A stretch of 64,000 bases of DNA, taken from assembly GCA_015501585.1 (NCBI GenBank), contig JADNRY010000163.1, forward strand, positions 80,544 through 144,543, in the 5' to 3' direction. The position numbers and the translations under genes are program-made. A model generated the notes under the pieces. The model searched no databases and was not told where the DNA came from. It was given only the letters and a program-made list of their open reading frames with translations. Source of the DNA: Rhodocollybia butyracea. Taxonomy: Eukaryota > Basidiomycota > Agaricomycetes > Agaricales > Omphalotaceae. Every line of letters begins with the position of its first letter. Position 1 is the stretch's first letter. This document shows, in pieces, positions 35,959 to 47,683 of the stretch.

Positions 35959-38021
35959 ATGAAGCGAGGATTTCTAAACACCTCCAAAGCTCAGAAACAG
36001 CTGGAAAACTCGAGTCCTGTCCAGGCTGCTTCTAATTCAACCACTGGCCTCGGAAATGGAGTCAAAAGGCGTCAAACATCGACAGTCTCGGCTGCACACG
36101 AATCCGAATCTCAGACTAGTACTCAGAGGGGCTCTTCTCCAGCGAATTCCAAAGTTGGTAAGTAACGGGAATTAAGATTTTTATCTATAATTCTAGCAAC
36201 TGCTTCTTTCTATTTTTTCACCAACTCGTCTTGGGCACTCCAACAGACTGCAAACTATCTGACGTGAAACTGAAGCGTGGGTTTCTGAACACCTCAAAAG
36301 CTCGAAAACTGCTCGAAAATGTGAATGCTGTTCAAGATGTACATGCTACTTCGACTATTGGCGTCAGAGACTCTGGAGTCGAAAGACATCGAACTTCGGC
36401 CTCGACAGTCTCGACGGTACACGGATCTCAGGCTAGGCGTGAGATTCAGAAAGTCGCATCTGTAAAACCTGATCAGTCATATCAATCTACCCAAACTTCG
36501 ACTATAATACTAGTGACTGACCTCTCCATATTGTTTATCTGTATTTTCATCGTACATCTCAGGTGTTCCAACCTCCCCTTAGCCTAATTACAGGGAGCGA
36601 ACGCAAACGACTTCTCGCAAATGGATCCAAACGCCTTCGTATACGCTACCGTTCCTAATTCCAAGTACACATCTACCGGTGCACGAACTGAATGTTGGAC
36701 ATCCGTACATATCCTACGTACGATCCTTGCGGCTCCTGGTTTCCCCAAGGCACCTTTACTCCCTATGGGGGATCCCCAGTATACCGTATTGCACCCGCGG
36801 GTGCGAAGGAGTTAGGGATGTTTGCGACGAGGCTTATACAGGCGGGAGAGTTGGTCATTGATGAGAGGCCTTTGCCGGTTGTTCCTACGACTAGTGCTGG
36901 GGTGGATGCTGCGTTGTGGGCTATGGGAATCGTCGGCGGTTCGAATAACGGGAAAGGAAAGGGTAGCAAGTACACGGAGGAGGAGCAGTTTCAGGTCAGG
37001 GTGCACGAGACGGATAGAGGAATTAGGAGTGCGGTTGACAGGATGTTGCCGGAGAGGAGGAAGGCCTTTATGGAATTGAGTGTGTGTAAGGAGCAGGCGG
37101 GTACTGGGGAGTTTTTAGGGTGCGTTCCGCCTTCCTTGTCCTCGTTCTTTTTTTTCTATTTTCAGGTTGCTGAGCTGAATGGAACGATAGGCGTCTTGGG
37201 ACAAATGGGATAGGGATCTCAGATGAAAAGTTTAGGGATGAAGGTAAGTCTTATACTCTTGTGCACGTGTACATCTCACTCGTACATATTACTTTTTGTA
37301 GGCACAACTGGCGGCGCCGGGGGTACGTATGTTGCCGTCTGTGATAAGATTTCGAGGATCAACCATAGGTACGTTTACCGTCTAGAACCCTACATCTCCA
37401 TTACTGTCATACCCCACTCCTAACCTCTGACTTCTTCTCCGCGAAGCTGCTCTCCAAACACCGCCTTTGGCTGGTACACAGTTACCTTCTCTGTCCACAT
37501 CCACGCTGTCCACAACATTCCCGTTGGCGATGAAATCACCCTCGCATACCACAACATCATGGACTCCTTCGCCCAACGCGCACACGCTCTGGCTGGGTAC
37601 GGAATCAAGCCCTGCTCGTGTCACCCTTCCTGCGATCCCGCTCAAATCCAAAAGGGAGATACCCGTCGCGCGTTAATTAGGCAGCAGATAGCTACAATCA
37701 GAGCTGTGCCTTTTCGATATCTCAACTCGCTTGATCATGAGTCACGGAAAAAAGATACTTGATGGCTATGTTGAGCGGGTGAAGGAGATGGAAGAGGATC
37801 ATATAGAGAAGGCACATGAGTATAGGGAGATGTTGAGGTATGTGGTGGAGGGGTATGCGCATTTGGATGAGGGCCAGGAGATTATGGGGTATCCGAGGAA
37901 GTTGGAGAGCGTTTGTAAGGCGTATGGGGAGAGTTTGGATGAGAAGTATCCGAAAAGGGATGGGGTGGAGCAGACGTGGATCCAGAAGGCAGGAGAAAAA
38001 GAAAGAGGGAAGGGGAAGTAG
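35959..38021 (+). pseudogene. SET-domain protein, copy A (splice sites damaged)
   Basis: It starts MKRGFLNTSKAQKQLEN, then repeats the module (KLKRGFLNTSKARKLLEN) near 36270. The SET core follows: ELGMFATRLIQAGELVIDERP (36.8 kb), GTNGIGISDEKF (37.2 kb) and ISRINH (37.36 kb). The last joins across an intron to SCSPNTAFGW, giving the invariant NHSCxPN cofactor-site motif. Then come GDEITLAYHN and a post-SET-like CSCHPSC. A helical C-terminal region ends at 38021. Damage: the module-2 acceptor is TTGG instead of TCAG, its donor is AT instead of GT, exon 3 begins with an in-frame TAG relative to sisters, and the frames before and after about 36700 disagree. The catalytic part remains open. Confidence 0.7.
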
Positions 38022-38320
38022 GTTTACTTATGGCGGCTGTTAAGCATGGTGTTATCCAGCCAAGATCAATGTTCAGTGCTTTTGTGTGAAATGAACCTTG
38101 ACCGTTTTGTTCGAGGAGAGTAAGGCCTCAGATGGCGTTCTCAGCCTTGCATCCCTATCATCAAGCCATTAAGTACACAGAGCGAATTAAATATCTATTG
38201 TCCTCAAATACATGTTGCTTTGACTGCTATAAGTATTTGTCCGATACACATTAAAACAAAAATGGGTTCGGACAAACTGAGGACTACCTTTTTCTACTCC
38301 TCGAATTGGTGGTGTTGGTT

Positions 38321-39793
38321 TCAAAGGATAATAAACGAGTCTAGAATTTTTTGCACCAGTCTCCAACCAACGCCAGAGCCTCGAGCGTGCACAAGGTTTG
38401 GAAAAGTTTGATACAAATATAGTGCAATAGCGGGGGCATGTATTACATCGAAGTCCCCTTCAACTTGGGTCTCAAAGGTGTGTAAGGGATGCGGAGAAAG
38501 AGTAGGAGGGATCATGATTGAGGGAGTAGTTGTCTGAAGTTGGATTGGATAGCTAAGAATCTCCAAATTTGGACAATGTTGAGCAAAATGAGCCAGAGAT
38601 TCATCAGCAGAATACAGATGAAAACATTTGAGATGGGGCCATGCACAGGCAAGTGTAACCGTGTTCTGGTCGGATAAGGGTAGTGGCACGTTATAAGCGA
38701 GAAGTTCAAGCCGTTTCAGCTCCAGCAGCGGTTCGAATATCGACCAAAGCAGTTGCGCATTTATATCCGCTAGTAGGAAATGTAATGCCGCTCCTTCAAT
38801 CTGTAGACTCCAAAGGGATGGGATGGATGGAAGGAAACGAATAATGACTACGATATCAGCTAGGAAAGACTGGTTCTCCACATGCCAATCAATGCTCAGA
38901 TCCCGTAGTATTTTAGTTCTCATGACTGCTAAAATTTTGCGCGTGTCAAAAGTTGACCCTCGCAAGAAAAATTTGGTCAACGATGGGAATCCATTCTCAA
39001 CACCCGCATAATCAAAAAGGAACATAGTCGGTAACGTCAAACAGAGATCAGTCAAGTTTGGTAACAAGGCAATAGCCCGAATGAAACCCATCTCTGGGCG
39101 AACTAGATGATTCACCTCGAGGATTTTCAAAGTACAGAGGTGGCCGAGTGAAAGTGACAGTTCAGAAAAAGGATACTGTCCAAGCGTTAGAGACTTCAGT
39201 CCAGGATTCTTCGAAACAAGAAGGGCGAGGGAAGGTCCCAAGTCAGAATCCGGGTCAGCTTCTGGCCACCCCCACGTTGAGTCAGGCCATGAAACCACCT
39301 GCAGCCCAGTACCCAAGAAAAGCGCGAATGAGTTTGGGCTGCATAACGGGGGAGTAAGATGAAGCATTTTAAGCCTGGGAAATATGGGTTTTCCTTGATC
39401 AAGGTATGCGTACACGGAGTCGTGTACATCCAGTCTATTCCCCACGTAAGCATCGCCACCAAATTCGCGGACACGGGAAGTGTAGAAGCGTAGACGATCC
39501 CAAGATGGAGACATTGGCTGCAGAAACTGCTAATATTCTAGTGAGCAAACGTTCACCTGATAGGATGTTGAATCTGCACTTACTTTCTTCCCATTGACTA
39601 GAGTGGCTTCCGGGAGAACAGACAACAACGGCTGTAGACTATTTATCCTCTTCCACATTCCATCCAAAGCAGGTTCAAGAATTCTTTTCGAAACAAGTCC
39701 CAATGACAGAAGATCTTTTGGAACTAAATGTCTATCATCATGGCGATCCGAGATCTCGGCGCATATAACAGTTATAATGTCATAATTGAGCAT
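38321..39793 (-). CDS. F-box/LRR paralogue 5 (nearly intact)
   Basis: Exon 1 is 39793-39584 (70 codons, MLNYDIITVICAEI) with a canonical GTAAGT donor. The LRR exon starts at 39529, where the family's ATG after the acceptor is CAG, so only splicing gives a full protein. It runs to 38321, about 472 residues in all. The LRR exon is open throughout (FYTSRVREF, LGPSLALLVSKNPGLKSLTL, LWSIFEPLLELKRLELL). It stops at TGA after LDSFIIL, where sisters have CGA, so about nine C-terminal residues are lost. Likely functional as an F-box adaptor; no SET gene lies upstream, only a relic spacer. Confidence 0.75.
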
Positions 39794-40816
39794 AATTCGT
39801 AGATGATTGAGCGTCTGACAAAAATGCCTATTCAAGGAGGTGACTGCCAGAGAGGAACAAATTTGGGCCGCGCGTTTTGTTTGAACTAGCAGAGTCCTCT
39901 GTAGCCAAGGGATCAAGGAATTTGACCCTCAGAACTCAAAGCGTGAGGTGAGGTGAGGTGAACAAGAGGTGGATGAAGAGCTAACGATTTTCATCCACTT
40001 AGTCATTCCTCACAACCAACCACGAGCACATGATCACTGACGCGCGTTTTCATCAAAAACAGAAACTCCATACAGATGCTACGATATTTGGCAGGGAGGG
40101 CTATGGATAAGCTTCAAGTGCCACGGTCAGATAGATGATGTATGGCTTGCATTGAGAACTTCTTTGAAATTCTTTCAGCGAGTGTCTCTTCCTCATCGTC
40201 TTACCTTCATCCAGAGTTGCTTTTCTCAAGCTTTTCTAAGTAGCTTCTCCAAGCGGACTTCAAGGATTGATTGCCCTTCCGCGTCGCTCTACTAAGTACT
40301 TCAAGTACTGTCACCTCTTGTCCCAGGCTCCCCGCGACCTCAGCACAACGTGTCTTGCCAGTGAATATACTGTGCCAGTTCTGTCATCGTGTGACCTTCT
40401 CGAAGTGTCTGTCAATATAAAATGACAGCCTTTCATGAGTGTAATAATTTGTCTGGTACAGAGGCTGTAAAAAACTCTTCACGAGAAGCACTATGACAAT
40501 GAACATCAAATTTATTTTTTTATTTCAGGAATCCCACTACACATAGCATGTACATCTAGCAACCAAGTCATCTCAATATTGTATTAAATATCCATTTGTC
40601 CTCAAATTCTTAGATGTACATGCAAATACATCTTGTGTCGCTTTCAAGTCGCTTTGACGATTGTTATAGTAATTAAGTAATTCCACTACATACTTACTTG
40701 TTAGATACAGTTAGCAAAGAAAAATGGATTGGCGTATCAACACATCGCCCCAAGTCGGTAATAGGTGATCTAACCAACAAACTGAAGACAGCCTTCACCT
40801 ACTCCAGAAATTGGTT
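39794..40816. other. scar of a lost SET gene between F-box copies 5 and 6
   Basis: No gene is present. Around 40160-40270 the sequence resembles the SET-gene upstream region (gaaattctttcagcgag..cctcatcgtc, like 35640-35680). Around 40570-40700 it resembles the 3' flank found downstream of the SET gene at 38.2 kb (ttgtcctcaaat..acatg..gctttgac). The coding part expected between them is missing. Confidence 0.45.
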
Positions 40817-42330
40817 TTATCGGTCTTGAAGGACAAAAAATGATTCCATGATATCTTGCACCAGGATCCAACCATTGCCAGGGCCATCGACTGCAAGATC
40901 AGGGAACATCTGATACAATCCTAGTGCAACAACAGGGGCAGTCATCACGTCAGTCTCCACGTCAGAGTGGAAGTACATCAATGAATGAGTAGTAGGAAGA
41001 TTGGGAGGGCCACGAATCATGGCTGAGTGAATGGTTGTCGGAACATTGATTGGATAGGAAAGATTTCGTAGATTGGGACAATGCCTAGCGAAATGCACCA
41101 GGAACTCAGGAGATGGTAAGTCACCAACTGAAGACAGGGATAATTCTTTGATACGAGGCCACGCAGAGGCGATCCTAGCTGTATTTCGGTCTGATAGCGG
41201 TAGTGGAATGTAATAATGGAGGAGTTCAAGCTTTTTCAGCTTCATCAGTGGTTCAAATATTGACCAAAGCTGTAACTCATCAAGATCCGTGAAACGTAGT
41301 TGTTGACTTCTCTCTACAATCTCCAAACTCCGAAGCAAAGGAAATAATGGGAGGACATGAGTAATGGCCGCAATCTCCGACATATAGGACTGGTCCACGA
41401 CAGGATCAAATCTCCAATTAATGACCAGTTCCTGTAGTGCTTTAGGTCTGGCAACCGCAAAAAACTTGCTTGTGTCGAAAGTTGAGCCTGTGAGTTCAAA
41501 CTTTGTCAATGATGGGAATCCACTCTCGACTCCTGTATAATCAAAAACGCATCCAGCGGGTAATGTCAAATTGAGATTGGTCAACTTTGGTAATGAGGCA
41601 ATAGCCTGGATGAAACCCGTCTCCAGATGAGGCAGGTATTCTGCCAGGAGGAGTTCCAAATTACCGAGGTGGCTGAGCGCAAGTGACAGTCCAGAGTAAG
41701 TGCACCGGCCGAGTGTCAAACGCTTCAGTCCTGGACTCTTTGAAACAAGAATGGCGAGCGAAGGTCCCAGGTCAGATTCACCTGTATCGGGTTCTGACCA
41801 CAGCGATAGAGGACTAGGCCAGAGAACCAGGTGCAGATTAGTGCAACCCAAGAAGAGTGCGAATAAGTTTGAGCTGCACGATGAGTGGGTAAGCCCAAGC
41901 GTTTTAAGCCTGGGAAAGATGGGTGTTCCTTGGCAAAGGTATGTGTACACGGAGTCATGTATATTCAGCTGGTTTCCCTTATCCAATTCATAGAAATCAC
42001 GGACACGGGAAGTGTAGAAATGTAGACGGTCCCAAGACGATGGAGCAATTGGCTTCAGAAACATCTAGTATGATTATTTTCTTAGTAAACATTGAGGTAA
42101 AAGCATTCTGTTTGATCTACACATACCTTCTGCCCATTGAATAGAGTGGTTTCCGGGAGAACTGAAAATAACGGCTCTATACTACGCATATTCCTCCACA
42201 GAACATCTAAAGCGGGTTCGAGAAATTTTTTCGACGCAAGCCCCAGGGACAGAAGATCTCCGGGGATTGGGCATCCAAGATCATCCAAGATTTCGGCACA
42301 TATAATCGATATAACATCATAGTTGAGCAT
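40817..42330 (-). CDS. F-box/LRR protein, paralogue 6 (intact)
   Basis: Exons 42330-42127 (68 codons) and 42064-40817 join in phase 0 with a GTATGT donor to give 483 residues. The F-box part is MLNYDVISIICAEI..DLLSLGLASKKFLEPALDVLW. The repeat part opens MFLKPIAPSSWDRLHF and keeps all family landmarks: VHDSVY-like IHDSVYTYL, LGPSLAILVSKSPGLKRL, FPSLTKFELTGSTFDTS, LWSIFEPLMKLKKLELL, LVHFARHCPNLRNLSYP and LGLYQMFPDL. No disabling change was seen. It is divergent from the SET copy B gene across about 0.7 kb that carries the conserved block. Confidence 0.88.
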
Positions 42331-42849
42331 GATTGCGGTCTGCAGCAGAAGACGACTCGTAGTAGAAGATGAGCAAGAGTTAGGGGATCCGGCGCTTCCA
42401 AGGGCGCTTCTGAGATGCTTATCTAACTTCCTCTCCCAGGACGAGTCGTGTATCGGTTTATTGGCGTCGACGGGAAGTTCCACCTTGGATTACTCACTTG
42501 TGTGTGCTAACCACTAAACTTTCAAGTTGCTTACAGTAACCGGGCTCTGTAGACAAAGCTATTTCGCTTAGCACTTTGATTCTAGTCCAACATACATGCA
42601 CCTTTTGCAGACCAGATATATTTTTGCATCTTGATTTCCTTGACTATTTTGAATTATTACAAGATGTTACAGTTACCAAAGGAAATTGGGCATATAACAG
42701 AGCTGCAGGTGTTAGCAAGTTGAAAAATTCTTGCAGTGAGTTTCTTGCTCGTTGTCTCTCATTACTTGTTTAGTATCGTTTATCTGCAGTGGACCTACCT
42801 CGCTTTTTGATAAGACTGATTATTGATATAATTCCAATCCCCCAGGAAC

Positions 42850-42920
42850 GAGGAGGACCTCACGTAGTAGAGTAAGTAATAAATCAATAGAAGCAAGTAC
42901 TTCGAAATCCCTGTCCTTCA
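42850..42920 (+). promoter_or_regulatory. conserved divergent-spacer block (unit B)
   Basis: The core gaggacctcacgtagtagag, then taagtaataaatcaatagaa, then cgaaatccctgtccttca match units A and C. It lies between F-box copy 6 and SET copy B. Confidence 0.55.
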
Positions 42921-43022
42921 TCGGGAGTTGCATCAAGCTTCTCAGATCTCAGAGCCGACTTGACACCCCATCTTCTCTTTGAAAAAAACTCTCAGCTTTT
43001 ATTCCCTTCATCTCTGACCATC

Positions 43023-45105
43023 ATGAAGCATGGTTCTCTGAACACATCCAAAGCTCAAAAACAGCTGGAAACCTTGAATGACACCCAAGCTGCGACCGCT
43101 GGCCCTGGAGAAGGAGTTCAAACGCACCAAACGCCTCCAGTTTTTGCTGAACACGAATCTGAATCTCAGGCTAGGACCCATAATTTGACGGGCTCTTCTC
43201 CAATGGATTCTAAACCTGGTCAGTCACGCGAATTGAGGTTTTTATCTATGATTCTAGCCGACTGATTCTCTCCGTATTTTTTCCTCTTTTCACAAACCCG
43301 TCTCAGATGTTCCAAATGACTTCAAGCCCGCCATGAAGCGTGGATTTCTGAACACTCCCAAAGCTCGAAAACAGCTCGAAAACCTGAAGCCAGTTCAAGA
43401 CGTATATGCTACTTCGACTACTCAGCTCAATGACATTGATGAAGTCCAAAGATACCAAACTTCGGCCTCGATAGTCTCAGTAGCGCATGAATCCCAGGCT
43501 AAGAAAGGCTCTCTTGCAGCGGATTTCAAACCTGGTCAGTCACGCTAATCTACGCCGACCTCGACTATAAATTTCACGACTGTCTCTTTGATTTTCTTAC
43601 ATCAGGTCTTCCAGCCTCCTACAAACCTCCCGGCTACTCCCTAAATTATTTTCAAGGTGCCAACGCAAACGACTTGTCGAAAATGGATCCAAATGCGTAC
43701 GCGTATGCTACCCTTCCTAATCCCAAACAAACTTTCTCTATTGGCGGACAAACGGAGTGCTGGATAACCGTACATGCGATGCGTATTGTCCTAGCTACTC
43801 CGGGCTTCCCTATACCACCTTTACTCCCCAGGGGTGGATTCAAAATACACCGTATCGCGTCCCCGGGTGGGAAAAAGGGGTTGGGGATGTTCCCGGCGAG
43901 GCATATAAAGGCAGGGGAGCTGATCATCGATGAGCGGCCTTTGTTGGTTGTTCCTGCGAGTAGTGCTGCGGTGGATCCTGCGTTGTGGGCTATGGGAATC
44001 GTCGGTGATTCAAGTAATGGGAAAAAGAAGGGTAAAAAGTACACGGTCAGGTCAGGATATACGAGATGAATAGAGGGATTGGGAACGTGGTTGCGAGGAT
44101 GTTGCCAGAGAAGAGGAAGGTGTTTATGGAATTGAGCGTATGTAAAGAGCAGGCAAAGACGGGGAGTTTTTAGGGTGCGTTCCGAGTTCAACTCGGATTC
44201 CGAGTTTCCTCTTTTCTCCGGATTTTTGTTGAGGTTGCTGAGCTGAATGGCACAACAGGCGTCTTGGCACGAATGGCATTGCGATTGAGGATGAGAAGTT
44301 CAGGGATGAAGGCAAGTATCTGCTTGGATGTCGAGAACTTGTCAATGCGTAGATGTTGACTCGTATATTTCTTATCACAGGCACGATTGGAGGTATCTAT
44401 ACTGCCATCTGCGATGAAATTTCTAGAATCAACCATAGGTGCGTCCGAACCGTACGTTCCATATCACCTCCAAGTCGCACCCTCATACGCCGACTCTGTG
44501 ATTTTCAACTAATTCCATTTCTCTCTCAGTTGTTCCCCCAACACCTCCTTCGACTGGAACACAACTACCTTCTCCGTCCGTATCCACGCCGTCCGCGACA
44601 TCCCCGTCGTCGACAAAATCACCCTTGCATATACCACAACATTATGGACTCCTTTGCCCAACGCGCACGTGCTTTAGCTGGATACGGGATCAAGCCCTGC
44701 GCGTGTCGCCCCGCGTGTGACCCTGCTCGGATCCGAAAAGGGGATGCCTGTCGCGCGTTAATCACGAAGCAGATATCTACGATTAGAGCTGTGCCTTTTA
44801 GAAACCTCAGCATCAGTAAACAGAAAAAGGTACTTGAAGGTTGCGTTGAGCGGGTGAAGGAAATGGGGGAGGATGGGATGGAGGAGGCGGACAAGTATAG
44901 GGAGCTGTTGAGGTATGTGGTGGAGGGATATGCATGTCTCGGTGAGGGGGAGAAGATGGTGGATTATGCGAAAAAGTTGGAGGGGGTTTGCAGGGCATTT
45001 GGGGACAGTGTGGATGAGAAATTTTTGAGAAGGGAGGGGGTAGAACGGACGGGGCCTCAGAAGGCGGGAGAAATAGACAAAGGGAAGGGAAAGGAGAAGA
45101 GGTAG
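43023..45105 (+). pseudogene. SET-domain protein, copy B (several frameshifts)
   Basis: Module 1 (MKHGSLNTSKAQKQLET) is separated from module 2 (MKRGFLNTPKARKQLEN) by an intron with good sites. The SET part shows GLGMFPARHIKAGELIIDERP, GTNGIAIEDEKF and EISRINH joined to SCSPN. It continues with VDKITLAY and CACRPAC, and the C-terminal helix ends at 45105. Breaks: a deletion-frameshift near 44047 (the EEEQ stretch is missing), a missing G near 44162, and a two-base gain near 44630 (LAY then out of frame). One intron donor near 44313 is GCAAGT. It is not able to make a complete enzyme. Confidence 0.8.
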
Positions 45106-45559
45106 ATTTTCGTACGGCGATTGTGTAGCGTAGTAGCGTTTTGTTGTCCAGGGAATAATAAACCAATGCTGGCCCTTTGCAGGCATAATGAAAATATATA
45201 TCCGAGAAGCTTGTGAGACGGTTGGACCAAACTCTGCGATAACAAACATTATTTTTTTTTGGGCTGGATCCCAGATTTACTCTTAAGTTTCCGAGGGTCT
45301 TAGAGATGTGGTTAGGAGTGTTGAACATCCAATAATGAATTAACTAGGTCTGGTCGGAAATTTGAGTAGGGTACAAGATTAGTCATTATCTTACTGTTTG
45401 AAGTTTCTAGTATAGGCAATGGTAGAATCTCATCCCAGCATCCACCACTGCACGTAGTTCGACCAGTCTACCGTTTTCTAGTAGTACTTCCGTAAGCATG
45501 ATATACATTTGATGCAATTAAATTCCAACAAACCGAGGACTGCCTGAGACTACCTTCCC
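45106..45559. other. spacer between SET copy B and F-box copy 7
   Basis: Convergent 3' ends meet here. No gene is seen; frames on the minus strand are shadows of the SET gene. Confidence 0.4.
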
Positions 45560-47070
45560 CTACTCCAGAAATCGGCGCCTTTCTTGAAGGAAAATAAATG
45601 ACCTCAAGATAGCTTGCACCTGCATCCAACCATCACCATTGCTTTCAATATAGTCAAGTCTCGGAAAGATCTGATGCAAACCCAGCGCAATAGCAGGGGC
45701 GTTCATTACATCGATCTGGCCATGGGGCCAAAGGACATGTAGGCGATGTGGAGAAATAGTAGGAGGAATCGTGGTGGAGCGATCAAGGTCACTAAAATCA
45801 ATTGGATAGGTAAGTATCCTCAAATGTGGACAATGTCTAGCAAAATGCGCCAGAGATCCAAAAGATGACAAACGACTCCCTGAGTCCAGATGTAAAAATC
45901 GGATACGAGGCCATGCACAAGCTTCTAGCTGTTTTTGGGTCTGATGTGGGAAGCGGAATTGTATAATCAAGATCCTCAAGCTGTTTCAGCTCTAACAGCG
46001 GTTCGAACATTGACCAGAGTTCATCGGAATCTGTTGATAGAGATGATAATCTGTCCCCCTGAAAGCGGAAATGCTGAAGGAAAGGAGAGGATGGGAGGAG
46101 ATGAGTAATAGCTGCGATATTGGCTATTAGAGGAGACTGGTCCGCGACAGGTTTGAATTCCCATTCGATGGCCAGATACTGTAGTGCTTTAGGTCTGGCG
46201 AATGCTAAAAATTCGTGTGTGTGCAAAGGTGATCCCCAGAGCATAAGTTTTGTTAATGATACAAATCCACTCTCGATATTGGTATAATCAAGAATGATCC
46301 CAGGAGGTATAGACATAGAGAGATTGGTCAACTTTGGTAACAAGGCAATAGCCTGAATGAAATCAATGTCCAGGAGGCAAGGAAACCGCCGAGAGCTCTT
46401 TCAGATCACGGAGACAGTTTATTGAAAGTGCCAGTCCAGAATAAGCATATTCGCTGAGATTTAGAGACTTCAGTCCAGGATTGTTCGAAACAAAAAGGGC
46501 CAGGGATGGTCCCAAATCAGAGCTCACAACAGCTGATAGTGCAGTCTCTGGTGGTCATGAAAGGGGCCACACAAGCACCTGTATACTGGTAGTCAAGAAG
46601 AGCGTGAATGAATTTGAGCTACATGACCGCGGGGAAAGCTGAAGCGTTCTAAGCTTTGGGAAAATGGGTTTTCCTTGGCCAAGATATGCATACACAGAGT
46701 CGTGTACGTCCGCCGGTTGGTCTTCTTTAAAATCTTCAACGAATGCGCGGACACAGGAAGTGTAGTAATGGAGACGATCCCAAGACAATGGAGCGATTGG
46801 CTTCAGAAACATCTACTATCATGGTCAGCGAACATTGAGGTGATAGGATCTTTGATCTACACATACCTTTTGTCCATTGACCAGGGTGGTTTCCGGGAGA
46901 ACCGAGAACAGCGGTTCTTATGGTACTTATCTTCTTCCACATAACATCCAAAGCAGGTTCGAGAAATATCCTCGATGCAAGCCGAGGGAGAAAAGATCTT
47001 GTAGAATTGGCTCACCAAAAATACCCTGTATTTCGGCACATATGACCCTAGCGATATCTTCGTTGAGCAT
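45560..47070 (-). pseudogene. F-box/LRR paralogue 7 (many lesions)
   Basis: The start is at 47070 (MLNEDIARVICAEIQ). Exon 1 has a one-base loss near the conserved SLGLAS and a one-base gain near STI-EP, leaving a stop between them. The LRR exon starts at 46812 (MFLKPIAPLSWDRLHY) and has TGA after WPLS. It is frameshifted before the 46343 segment (MLPKLTNLSMSIPPG) and again near 45915 (SDPKTA). The last frame ends at 45560 (FIFLQERRRFLE). It is clearly dead, though it keeps its place opposite SET copy C. Confidence 0.88.
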
Positions 47071-47504
47071 TACTGCACTGTGCAGTCTCGATGATTCTCA
47101 AGAACGCGACTTTTAAAGAAAAATTTCAAGACAATTTGAATTGCGGCTCATGAGTATAGGTATAGGCGCCGCGTGACATCCTACCGCGCCGCGGCGCGCC
47201 AGGCCCACTGTTCCGCGATCACTCTACCCAAAACTCCACGGGACCGGAAGCTAGAACCTGCAGCTACCTGCTAGGCTGCTACAACGCAATAACTACAAAG
47301 GGTATGAATGGACTACAGAGGTATCTTGGACGTCTGATAGCTTCTGGAGAGACTGGGTTCTTTCGGTGAGTTTTTTCCTCCGTGTCTCTTGTCGCTCGTT
47401 TAGGCTGGAACACCTAGGTCCTATGCATGCGCAGTGATGATGCAGTTGGACTATCTTGATTTTCGATAAGAATAATTACTATATTCCCGAATCCCAGGTA
47501 CGAT

Positions 47505-47571
47505 GAGGATCTCAAGTAGTAAGTAATAAATCAAAAGAAGCAAAAGTATTCGAATTCCCTGTCCTTCATCC
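47505..47571 (+). promoter_or_regulatory. conserved divergent-spacer block (unit C)
   Basis: It reads gaggatctcaagtagtaagt, then aataaatcaaaagaagcaa, then aattccctgtccttcatc, the clearest version of the three. Confidence 0.55.
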
Positions 47572-47683
47572 GATGCATCAAGTAGCTTCTCAAGATCTCA
47601 GAGCCAACTTACAGCCAGCTTGACACCCCGTCTGTTCGGTATCCAAAAATCTCTTGACTTTATCTCTTTTCTCTCCGAACATC

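Noticed and set aside
44758..45328. Minus-strand frames of 163 and 171 residues opposite SET copy B
   Set aside because: Pro/Ser/His-rich antisense of the lysine/glutamate-rich C-terminal helix; no homologous frame is kept opposite copy A.
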